A DNA stretch of 64,000 bases from Blasia pusilla (taxonomy: Eukaryota > Marchantiophyta > Marchantiopsida > Blasiales): assembly GCA_050084515.1 (NCBI GenBank), contig CM114272.1, forward strand, positions 40,176,001-40,240,000, given 5' to 3'. A program made the translations under genes and the position numbers. The notes below the pieces were generated by a model. That model worked only from the letters and a program-made list of their open reading frames with translations. It had not been told where the DNA came from and did not search any database. Of the stretch, positions 55,526-64,000 are shown in pieces. Each line of letters starts with the position of its first letter. Position 1 is the first letter of the stretch.

Positions 55526-56608
55526 GTGCCAGGATGGCACGCGTCAGCCTATTTAGGCATGTTGGCTATGGAGAGCCAGAGTGTGGAGACTTTGATGGCG
55601 AGGTCTATTGGAGAGTCCTTGGATCCCGAGGCCAGTGAGGAGACCACAGGTGGCCGAGATATTCATGATGATGGAGAAGTCTTGGAGTACCTTCGTACTG
55701 CTAGCGTTGCGAGCACTGTGGATGCTAGAGAGGGATCGGATCCTACAGCGGGCCAGACGGTTCTGTTGGGAGGGGACACATGTTTTGAGGGTTTGGGAGG
55801 ATGGTAGAGTATGCATAGAGCCGCATCCTTTACATAGAGCACGACTAGTGCAGCATGCCTACGAGCAGTTGGGTCACTTTGGGATGAGGCGCACGTACAT
55901 CTTGCTCTAGTTTCAGGTTGGTGGCAAGGCATGTAGATTGACGCTCAGCAGTTTGTTGCCAGGTGCATGGTGTGTGATCAGGTCCGAGCATTATTAAATG
56001 CTCTAACTCCACACTTTCATCCATTACCGATCATGGGTTAAGGATATAGATGGATTTTGGATTTTGCAAGACCTTTGCCTTTGACGAAGCGTCACAGTCG
56101 TTATGTGTCGGTGATGGTCGAGCACTTCTCAAAGTGGATCGAGTTGGTTGCATTGCCTAACAAAGCGAGTGAGGGAGTAGCTTATGCCTTCCTTGATAGA
56201 GTGTTGAGTCATTATGGCACACCGGATGAGGTGTTCACAGACCACCGTACTAAGTTTCACGGTGAGTTCCAGGCCTTGTGTGATCAGGCGTTGATCGACC
56301 ATCGCACGACTTCACGAGAACATCTCAAGGCGGATGGATTAGCGGAGAGAGTTGTGCAGATGGTGAAGAGGGGTTTACGCAAGTATGGCCTGCAGAGAGG
56401 TCACCTAGGAGAGTGGGACCTCCAATTGCCATGGTTGGGGATGGGATACAGATTAAGCAGGCAAGCATCCTCAATGTCTTTTTCACTGTACTTTCTACTT
56501 TATGGCCAAGAACGAGATTTACCTATGGCCATTCGTCGAGATGCTGGTGAGGTGCTGAACCTTGATGACCAAGATGTATCCATGTGAGCATGTTCTGAGA
56601 GGGCTGAG
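55526..56608 (+). pseudogene. Family A copy 3 integrase
   Basis: RFCWEGTHVLRVWEDGRV, then the zinc module HAYEQLGHFGMRRTYILL and FVARCMVCDQVRAL (HHCC intact although frames change). The 56057-56587 frame is the core: ILDFARPLPLTKRHSRYVSV (first Asp), DEVFTDHRTKFHGEFQ (second Asp), KADGLAERVVQMVKRGLRKY (Glu) and FLLYGQERDLPMAIRRDAGE. A TGA at 56585 separates it from the C-terminal frame. Confidence 0.9.
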
Positions 56609-57097
56609 TTGTTTCGAAGAGTGATGCCCATGGCATTCGAGAACGTGGCGATTGCGCATCATCGGGATATGTTGAGGTATGCGACTATTCAAGGTGGTGG
56701 TTATCGACCAACTATCCGGAGGTTTCATCAAGGAGATTATGTCTACTTGCAGCATACAATATCGACGACGTTGGATGTGACTGCAGGGCGCACTATCGTG
56801 CGAGTGTGTGACATTTTGCCATCCCGTGTTCTCTTGTTGGAGGGACGCGATGGTATGGTATGGAAGGACCATGTGCGTAATTGTGCGCCATGTCACCTTC
56901 CTAACATTGATGGTCTAGTAGATCCAAGCTTAGCAGTAGTTCTTGCAGGCTTGCGTTGTATGTTGTGTGGTTCTTTCCATGGTGCGGCCATGATGCAAGT
57001 CTGTGATGGATGTTTGAGAGGTTGGCATATGGCATGTTTGATGCCATCTCTCACTAGGGCTCAAAGAAGACAATGGATGTGTCGTAGATGTACATAG
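56609..57097 (+). CDS. Family A copy 3 integrase C-terminal domain plus PHD finger
   Basis: Open for 162 codons. HHRDMLRYATIQGGGYRPTI and GDYVYLQHTISTTLDVTAGR, then VLLLEGRDGMVWKDHVRNCA, form the integrase tail. The PHD finger follows: CMLC, CDGC, GWHMACL and WMCRRC with the same spacing as copy 1 (Cx2C-x11-Cx2C-x4-Hx2C-x14-Cx2C), ending at the stop. Loop residues differ clearly between copies while all ligands are kept, which argues for selection on the fold. Confidence 0.9.
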   Translation: MFRRVMPMAFENVAIAHHRDMLRYATIQGGGYRPTIRRFHQGDYVYLQHTISTTLDVTAGRTIVRVCDILPSRVLLLEGRDGMVWKDHVRNCAPCHLPNIDGLVDPSLAVVLAGLRCMLCGSFHGAAMMQVCDGCLRGWHMACLMPSLTRAQRRQWMCRRCT

Positions 57098-57280
57098 AGG
57101 AGATACTAGGTAGGTTTCGATTCCAACTTTTCTGTGACATGGATGATAGGAAGGCGACTAACGATGGGGCCTCACGAGCATCCGGCCTTTATGCTCTTAG
57201 CGTCGTAGAGATGTTTGTCTTGGTAGGTAAGGATAGATGGCTATCTCGAGTTAGAGGGACCTAACCAATTGCTAGGGGGG
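57098..57280 (+). other. Family A copy 3 3' untranslated region and polypurine tract
   Basis: Short non-coding stretch ending in GCTAGGGGGG (57271-57280), matching copy 1 at 29734-29743. Confidence 0.75.
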
Positions 57281-57726
57281 TGATTGGAGATATTTTGGTA
57301 TTTCTCGCCTCTGTGTATGGATGCCATGAGTTAACATGGGATTGTGTGTGTTTATGTGTGTGTTCGATGACAACAATGTATCTTGTGTAGCGATGCGTAT
57401 GCGCACGACAACTGTCACGACTATTAGGATAGATCAGTGGATCTAGCAGAGCGTCTGCACGAGTAGTGGAGAAAAGGCCCATGAGGTCGAGGATGACCCG
57501 TTGAGGCCCATAAAACCTGAGAGAGCAAGTTTCCCCTTCGTTTCGGTTCATTTGGAGCCATATTGAGGAACTTAATATTTTAGGTACGTACCATTTTTAG
57601 TATATGATCGACTTTCTATTTTGGGTAAGTGGCCCTTGACCTCCTACATCAGGTGAAGAGCTAAGGAGGTGACGTGGGAGAATAGGTTACCGTGGAGAGA
57701 GCTTGGGAGAGGGAAGGAGTATACCT

Positions 57727-57943
57727 CAAGGAGAGAGAGCTTGAGAGCTCATTCTCTCTTTGTTGAACCATTTGGCATAAGGCCAGGGAGCTATGGTCCC
57801 TTGCCTTGTGAGTGTAACCCAAGCCTCTCATTAGGAGAGTGGATTTGGTTTGACATGAAAGAGAGTGCACATCTTTGAGAGCTATGGTGTGATATGGTAT
57901 AGAGAGAGAGATCGAATCTTACTCATTCTCTCTTTGTAAAGTA
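57727..57943 (+). repeat. Repeat H, copy 2
   Basis: Matches 48675-48893 in the same orientation (CTATGGTCCCTTGCCTTGTG, TGTAACCCAAGCCTCTCATT). It sits inside the family A LTR/leader. Confidence 0.75.
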
Positions 57944-59130
57944 TGTCATGACCATACGGATTATGTCGTAGAGTATAGTGTGCTAGTAGAGGCCATACCT
58001 TATGTGGGGTCGTAGTGTCTAGGTAGGGATGCCGTTTCATACATAGGGTTGGGGGTTACTCCGTTGAGGGGGGCTTTTCCAGTAGGGCCTGCCCTTAGGA
58101 TGGAGGATATAGTGTGGAGTGTACTCAAAGAACATTTAGTTCTTTGAGTTGAGCATGTTGCGTTGGGAGTTAGCCTTGGTGGTGAGTAGAGCTCTTGGCT
58201 ATGATGGTTCCCGCAAGTTTTGACTTGGATTCTCCCATCGTGAAGTGGGTTTGGCTCGATTGTATGTAATTCTATACGTGTTTTATGACAATAGGTCTTT
58301 CGCGAATTTCACTCAAAGAACTAGAGTAGATCGATGTTAGCTTCGATCGTAGATTAGTAGGATCTAGTAAGGGCTGATTGTGTACTCATCCGTGGATGTT
58401 CGTGGCTTGTGGCCTACGTTGAAGGTGTGGATCTGGTGCATGGTTGGTTGGGAAAGAAGCTCCTTGCTAAGAGCTTTCCAACGCACTTTAGATCGCCGGA
58501 TTTCGTTAAGGGAGTTGGAAGTTATCAAAGATTGAAGATTCTGGTTCGTGTTCAACGGTTTTCTGATGTGGAGAGCTTGGAATGCGGAAGCTCTGTAGGT
58601 TGGAGGTTCCTATGGCTACCTCTATTGTGATCTCATGTGAAGCTCTATGCTTAAGTGTATGGAGCGGATTACTGTTGTGGTGAAAGAGTGTTGCAGATTT
58701 CTGTGTGCATTAATCTGGGCGGAAGCGTTGTCGGATTTGCGATTCTAGAGGTGTATGGACAACAAGTTTGTCTAATTTTGAGCTTGCAGTACAAAGCTCG
58801 GTTGTAGCTGACTTTTTGTGGAGAGGTAGCTATGCTCGCCAATTGAATTCTAGTTGAAAAAAATTCAATTTTGGTTGAGGATTTGTGGAGATATCAATGG
58901 TTGAAATTTCACAGACTAGCTCAAGGTCAATATGGTGGACATCAGGTCGGAGGGGCTGGTTGGCTGGTGACTTGTCCATAGTTGGAGACGCCTATCCCAT
59001 TGGGGGCGCCCTGGTTGGGCCTCTCTCCATAGCAAAGCAAAGCAAAGCGTGGCAAACGGGGAAATAGGGGCATGTCTGGGCGTTTTGAGGCTTCGAGGTT
59101 CCTCGTGGTAGCTCGAGGCGGAGTAAGGAG

Positions 59131-59287
59131 CAAGCAAGCAAGCTTGCTTGCTTGGGCGTGAGGAAGTTTTTGCAGGATTTGTGAGTTGAGTGTTGCATAA
59201 CTGATCACCCATCTTTGGGCTATTCTGCCTGGAAGACACTTAACTGCTGAGTACTTAAACTATACCAGTGTACACACTGGTGTAGTT
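59131..59287 (+). repeat. Perfect 24-bp palindrome and 30-nt hairpin in the leader
   Basis: 59131-59154 is CAAGCAAGCAAG followed by its exact reverse complement. 59258-59287 pairs AACTATACCAGTGT with ACACTGGTGTAGTT across a 2-nt centre, one mismatch. Confidence 0.85.
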
Positions 59288-59852
59288 CATTTGGTGTTAT
59301 TTGGAAATGCGTTAAGCGCTTTTATGCATCTCGGGTTTTCGGTTGATGGACCTCTAGCGCATAGTACGGTGTGGCCTCTCCATGTAGGTGACATTTTTAG
59401 GTGCTTCGAGTGCGACTAGAACGTCATCGACCATCGGCGGAGTAACTATTGCGTTAGAATTGTGTGGTTGGTTCCGTGGATTGAGGAGGTGCCACATTTG
59501 ATGGATTGTGTTACCTTGATTTCCGTTTTGTACTTCCATTTGTAATTGGAGGTTTGTTGTTGAACTTCATGTATTTGGATCCCCTCCATCGTTGCTTCTT
59601 GCTTGCGTGCCCAATGTTAGGGCTGACGTTGATTTCTAGAGTAGTTTTACTCCAGTGTGTTACCGGTAGTGAGGTTGGAGTGATGACCAGTCAGACTACA
59701 TTTGTTTCTCTTACGGTGAGACTCAAGTGATGACCACAAGACCGTGGGAGGCTTCTTGTGGTGATGACAAGTAAGGTTGCCCACACCCATAGCTAGTAGA
59801 GCTAGAATAGTACAGCAATATCGACGTCACTTGGTTATTTAGTGGTGGTGAT

Positions 59853-60890
59853 TTGGTGGTGGTGCGGCATCGGCGTTGGTCATCACAGAGCTCTCTGGTG
59901 ATCTCGTTGGGGACCGTGGTGGACAGTGGTGGTTTTACACGAAGTGGATTTAGGTATCAGCTACCTTTTCCACTTCCAACAGTTGATGAAGAGGAGGACG
60001 AGGGTGTTCCAAACACTGAGTCTTCTACGTTGTTATCGAGTGTTGCAGCTCCATTGATTTGGGGCATGGATGGGATGTGTGGGGCCATGAAGGGCCCACG
60101 ATGATACTCGGGTGCAGTGGGCACCATTGAGTTGGAGGACTTTATTCAATAGTTTGATACGTGGTGTGATATGCAGATGTTGCGGAACGCCACGTTGTTT
60201 ACACCTTTCTTGGCTTGGAAGGAGTTGTTTTAGCACTTGGAGGGAGCACCCATGGATGATTACCATGAGTTTATGAAGGGCCATGTTGTTGAGATTGAGG
60301 CATGTAGACAAAATTGGTCTCCAGGCTATGTGTCTATCATCCATGGTGGTAGTGGTAGTAGTGCTCTTACTGTGTCAGCCAGCCCGACATTGAGTGGTGC
60401 GAGTACAAGCCGGAGTGGGGGTACTAGTGGAGGTACTAGTGCCCCACCATCGTTCATCCCGGTTGCAGAGTTCATCAAGAGGTTGAAGAAGAACTATCAG
60501 GGAGTGAAGACAGAATTTGAGGAGTCTTCAGGAATTTGAGCGAAAGATTAGTGAGAGTCTTCGTGAGGCATACACTCCTATGCGACGCTTGATTCCAATT
60601 ACCCAGGGTGTGATTGAGGCTCAGGCAGTCTAGTTTTGGTATGGGATCTTGGACAGAGAGTTGCGCCGTAGGGTACGTGATGCTACTCTTATGAGTGATG
60701 ATTCACTCATATTGGCCCTTGTGTTTGCTCTATCCGAGAAGATTGAGCTTAACATGGTGGAGGAGAGGGTGGTGACATCCGCATTCAATAGGGATACAAC
60801 TACTACTTCTCGTGTTGAGCAGTCCACCTCACAATCTTGTAGTAGTGGTGATGGTAGTAGTAGTGGGAGTCGTGGGGGGTCCACATGACC
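59853..60890 (+). pseudogene. Family A copy 4 gag
   Basis: The N-terminal frame has an acidic stretch (PTVDEEEDEGVPNTESSTLL). The capsid part follows with stops: SGAVGTIELEDFIQ, FDTWCDMQ, HLEGAPMDDYHEFMKGHVVE and NWSPGYVS, aligned with copy 2. A Ser/Gly/Thr-rich insert (GGTSGGTSAPPSFIPVAEF) is specific to this copy. Then REAYTPMRRLIPITQGVIEA, LDRELRRRVRDATLMSDDSL and ALSEKIELNMVEERVV. Confidence 0.78.
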
Positions 60891-60959
60891 TAAGTTAGGT
60901 CCAAGAGGGACGCTTGCGCACAAACCATTGCCTTCATTTGCTGCCCCGCATCAAGGACA

Positions 60960-61956
60960 ATCATGTTGGACATGTGGAGGTGATCATGTTAGGAGGTTTT
61001 GTCCCTGAGATGGACTTTGGAGGATGGACCTCAATCAGCCCCAACTCAGTGTGATCATTGTGGGAGACAAGGTCATCCTCGATAGCGTTGCTTTGATCTT
61101 CATCCAGAGTTGAGATCAGGCCACGGCCGTGGTGGAGCAGCTCCGAGAAGATGAGGTGGTAAAAGTGGTAGGGGTGGTAAAGGAGGACCAGCGGTTGGAG
61201 AGCCTGCGGTGGTTGCCCCTACCACTACGACAGAGTCAGCTATGGTTGCCACGATTGAGCAGTTGGCGCAGAGGTTGGTTACTATGGCTGGTATCCAACA
61301 TAGAGCAGGTTCGGGCACAGGGGCTTCCACCTCTTATGGAGGGGATGATCTCTCTTATATGGCAAGTGCAGCAAAGGTTGAGGCATCAGCTATAGTTACG
61401 AGAGGAGCCACGTGGTGCTACTACGGAGTTGGACCCATAGAGTGGTGAGGCAGTGAGGCAGGCTAGGCTCCCCCAGTCATTCTTGTTGTCTGAGGTGCTT
61501 AGGACTCCATCCATGCTTCCTACGCAGCCTATTGAGACTACAGTGGGGACTGAGGCATCTACATTTCGTGTAATAGACATGGATGCAACATCCAATGCAG
61601 TATTGCGGATGGCAACTTCAGTGTTGGGATCCCCATTATTTTCGACCACTGAGTTTATGGCCTTAGAAGTTGACTTAGCTCATGTATTTCAGCTAGCAGC
61701 CACGTTGTGTGAACGTGAGAGTGTTAATGCTACACTTGCTGAGGTGGATGAGGGTGTTGCGGTGGAGCAACCCTCTATGTCAGGTGTAGCATTGAGTACC
61801 AGTGCCACTTGGCAGGCGGCAATGGCAAAGATGGATGCATTACCAGCCCGGCCAACCACTGATCGTGAGAGGCTTACACCTGGTATTTGTATGTTGGACA
61901 ACCAGAGTGGGATATTCCGATTGGTGAGTCCTACATGTCAGAGGCTGATCGCCTAG
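60960..61956 (+). pseudogene. Family A copy 4 knuckles and conserved linker
   Basis: Two knuckle-like motifs: CWTCGGDHVRRFC (a shortened CCHC, Cx2C-x3-H-x4-C) and CDHCGRQGHPR, then a stop before the final Cys. The linker frame 61453-61956 gives RLPQSFLLSEVLRTPSMLP, FQLAATLCERESVNATLAEV and MAKMDALPARPTTDRERL, the copy 2 linker. At about 61925 sequence jumps from IFRLVSP (just before the protease) to a point just before motif I: the protease is deleted. Confidence 0.75.
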
Positions 61957-63170
61957 TGCAAGAGGCTTGGTGTGAGGCTGTTATACCTCACGAGGAAGAG
62001 GAGGCTCCACGGCGGTCTCCTACTTCAGGTCCAATTGGGTTATCCCCTTTGAATACTACACCCATTGTATGGCTGTATCTGCCGGAGGGCATTTGTATGT
62101 TAGATTTCTTTGGTGGGATTAGCAATGGTTTGGCAGCATTATTGCAGGCCGATATTCTTGTGCGGAGATACGTGTATGTGGAGCGAGATGAGACGGCCCA
62201 GAGAGTCTCATCCCGTCATATTGGCAATTGATGCGGAGATATCCTGAGTAGTTGCCGCCATCAGATATTCGTGGGTACCAGCGTGCTTTGCCGTCACACA
62301 TTGCATTGTTGGGAGCGTAGGACCTTGAGAGGGTTGGTCCTGTGGATTTGATGATTGCTGGATGGCCATGTCAGGGTCATACACGTGCTGGTCATGGTGA
62401 GGGATTACACGACCCTAGGTCTCGATTGTTTTAGGAGATATTGCGTATGTTACGACATCTTTAGGTTTATCAGGCATGTCCTCCAGCTTTCATTCTGGAG
62501 AATGTTCCATTATTGGGTGACACTCGGACCCGGATGATGGCGAGTGTTCATGAGGTGCGGTCTTAAATTGGACCAGCGGTGTTGTTGGATGCAACGCGAG
62601 TTGGCTCGTGTGCACATCGTCCATGCTTGTGGTGGACAAACTTGTTGCCTAGGGAGGTTCTACGTCGAGCATATGATGTAGTGCAACGGGATCCTTGCCT
62701 TACAATGGATAGTATCTTGGATATTGGGCAACTTTCTCAAGTGGTGAGGGTTATGGATCGGTCACCCATCGCAGTGGTGAACCGTGTGGGCCAGCCTAGG
62801 ATGGCATTACCCACATTCGTGAGTTTCCCCTCGTGACATTCCTATAGGGAAGGTGATCTCGGGCTTGTATGGGATTCTCATGTGCGATAGTTGATGGAGC
62901 CTAACGGTGATGAGAGAGAGCGTGCGATGGGATTTGCTACTAGTGTGACAATGATTGCTTCCGTTTCTCAGGCTTCATGACGTCATGTGTTGGGTGAGGC
63001 CATGGACCTGAATTGTTTGACTTGGATTTTGAGTCTTGGTATGGCCGAGCAGCGTCGGCTTCGGACTATGTCTGTGGGTCTTCCACCCCTTGTGATGAGC
63101 TCGATGGCTACCGGGACCATAGAGGCATCGGTTGGGGGCGAGGAGAGTAGTATTTTGCAACCTTAGAGTA
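61957..63170 (+). pseudogene. Family A copy 4 C5-cytosine DNA methyltransferase domain
   Basis: Linker LNTTPIVWLYLPEG, motif I LDFFGGISNG at 62100-62129 with YVYVERDE after it. VDLMIAGWPCQGHTRAGHGE (motif IV, catalytic Cys codon 62369-62371), LHDPRSRLF, FILENVPLLGDTRTRMMASV (motif VI), GSCAHRPCLWWTNLLPREVL (motif VIII), RMALPTFVSFPS, DERERAMGFATSVT and VLGEAMDLNCLTWIL (motif IX/X-like). All key residues are kept despite at least six stops, and amino acids differ from copy 2 at many positions, so the domain is ancestral to both. Confidence 0.87.
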
Positions 63171-63289
63171 AATGGGATGTAATGGCTGGGCATGTGGAGT
63201 TGGTTGCTAATGCTGGTGGAGGAGTTATTTGCTCAGATGATGGTGTAGCTAAGGGTGTACCATCTTGTGAGGGTGTTGCATAGCAGCCA

Positions 63290-63700
63290 ATGGCGTCGTC
63301 CTCTCCCTCTAGTGTGCCAATGGAGGAGACTTGGGAGCCATTACTTGGGCCCAAGCTTAGGGGAGGTGAGAAACGACGATTGACACAATTCCTACGTGCT
63401 TATAGGAGTTTTTTTGCCTTTAGCATGAAGGAATTGGATGCTTTGGTTGGACCTGGTATACGGATTGATTTGGCTAGTGATACGCCAATCTTCCGTCGTC
63501 CCTACCGATATAGTGATATGGAGAGGGACCTGATTCAGAGTAGGACATTGGATCTTTTGGAGGCTGGATTAGTGAAGTTATCGCATGGAGAGTATGCATC
63601 AGCCACTGTGATGCCTGCTAAAATGGATGTGCATGGCATCTACACGGATAGGCGGATGTGTGGAGATTACCGTCCTATAAATCGGCAAACCAAGGCCCAT
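63290..63700 (+). pseudogene. Family A copy 4 RT N-terminus, palm deleted
   Basis: MEETWEPLLGPKLRGGEKRR, IRIDLASDTPIFRRPYRYSD, LLEAGLVKLSHGEYASATVM, RRMCGDYRPINRQTKAHRW. It then jumps at about 63700, inside the same open frame, to sequence that copy 3 has after YLGHTIYP. About 450 bp including the YxDD palm is deleted. Confidence 0.85.
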
Positions 63701-64000
63701 AGGTGGTTTGGGAGTTCAACAAGCAAAAGTGGAGGGTATTGCACTTATTCCTTGTGTGGTAGATGTGAGGAGAGTTTGGGCATTCATGGGATTGGCGAAC
63801 TACTATCGGAGGTATGTGAAGGGATTTAGTGTTATGGCAAAGCCTTTGAACCAATTGCTGAAATCAGATCAGGAGTGGCATTGGGGAGATGATCAAGAGA
63901 GAGCTTTTGTGGAGCTCAAGGTCCAGTTGGTGGCGGCGCCTATCTTGAGGAGACCTATCAGAGGGCGCCCATTTCAATTACACACTGATTGGAATAGGTT
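63701..64000 (+). pseudogene. Family A copy 4 RT thumb and RNase H start (runs off window)
   Basis: In another frame: VWAFMGLANYYRRYVKGFSV, QEWHWGDDQERAFVELKVQL, PILRRPIRGRPFQLHTDWNR. The last Asp is the first RNase H catalytic residue. The element continues beyond the window; integrase and PHD, if present, are outside. Confidence 0.85.

Larger units (their letters stand above)
57281..59852 (+). repeat. Family A LTR and leader between copies 3 and 4
   Basis: The LTR starts TGATTGGAGATATTTTGG after the copy 3 polypurine tract. No second LTR or flanking DNA is seen before gag of copy 4, so it may be one LTR shared by two tandem copies, or the 5' LTR of copy 4. GGGCGGAAGCGTTGTC at about 58715 matches the copy 2 LTR. 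The LTR end and primer binding site were not placed. It contains repeat H (57727-57943) and two strong inverted repeats near 59131-59287. Short ORFs show no family resemblance. Confidence 0.55.

Overview
This looks like nuclear DNA of a land plant or close streptophyte relative with a repeat-rich genome. It holds a CACTA (En/Spm-type) DNA transposon with TNP2, DUF4218-like and DUF4216-like regions, a Ty3/gypsy chromovirus primed by initiator-Met tRNA, gypsy elements with a TTGGCACC-type primer binding site, and splice-like junctions. I cannot name the species and see no intact host gene. Almost every open frame belongs to a transposable element, and most are broken.

The main content is an unusual Ty3/gypsy family, called family A here, present as six pieces: copy 6 (1-1192, minus), copy 1 (10800-29887, split by three insertions), copy 2 (about 33860-41158), copy 5 (46139-47938, minus), copy 3 (53095-57280) and copy 4 (about 57281 to the window end). 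Read across the copies, its gene order is gag, CCHC knuckle, a conserved linker, aspartic protease, a C5-cytosine DNA methyltransferase (DNMT), reverse transcriptase (RT), RNase H, integrase, and a PHD finger at the C-terminus. The methyltransferase shows motifs I (DLFGGISTG), IV (AGWPCQG), VI (LENVPLLGD), VIII (RLWWTNL) and candidate IX and X segments. The PHD finger keeps all eight C4HC3 ligands at identical spacing in two copies. A retroelement that writes DNA methylation and also carries a histone-reader fold is the candidate system of interest.

Layout. 1-1396: minus-strand fragment of family A plus palindromic repeats. 1397-4856: no confident gene. 4857-10154: first half of a CACTA transposon (TNP2), split by a solo LTR (6903-7931, TSD TTAGA). 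10329-10799: LTR-like repeat G. 10800-29887: family A copy 1, interrupted by a gag-only fragment (element C, 12913-15567), by a complete minus-strand chromovirus (element B, 16790-23820, TSD CCTGG), and by a circularly permuted chromovirus piece (element D, 24132-28168). 29888-33600: second CACTA gene and two tandem repeat arrays. 33860-41158: family A copy 2, the best copy for gag to RNase H, with a hairpin-rich LTR promoter. 41159-46138: no real gene; clusters of a 31-bp palindrome plus LTR-like repeats F and G. 46139-47938: copy 5. 47940-53094: LTR F, repeat H, and element E (gag, PBS, 2.6-kb LTR, minus). 53095-57280: copy 3, the best copy for integrase and PHD. 57281-64000: LTR, leader and copy 4, running off the window.

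The nesting gives an order of events. The CACTA element is oldest, family A copy 1 entered it, and elements C, B and D then entered copy 1. B is youngest: its LTRs are nearly identical apart from one 310-bp deletion. No copy looks able to move by itself, yet methyltransferase motifs survive in several diverged copies, which suggests the domain was useful to the family while it was active.
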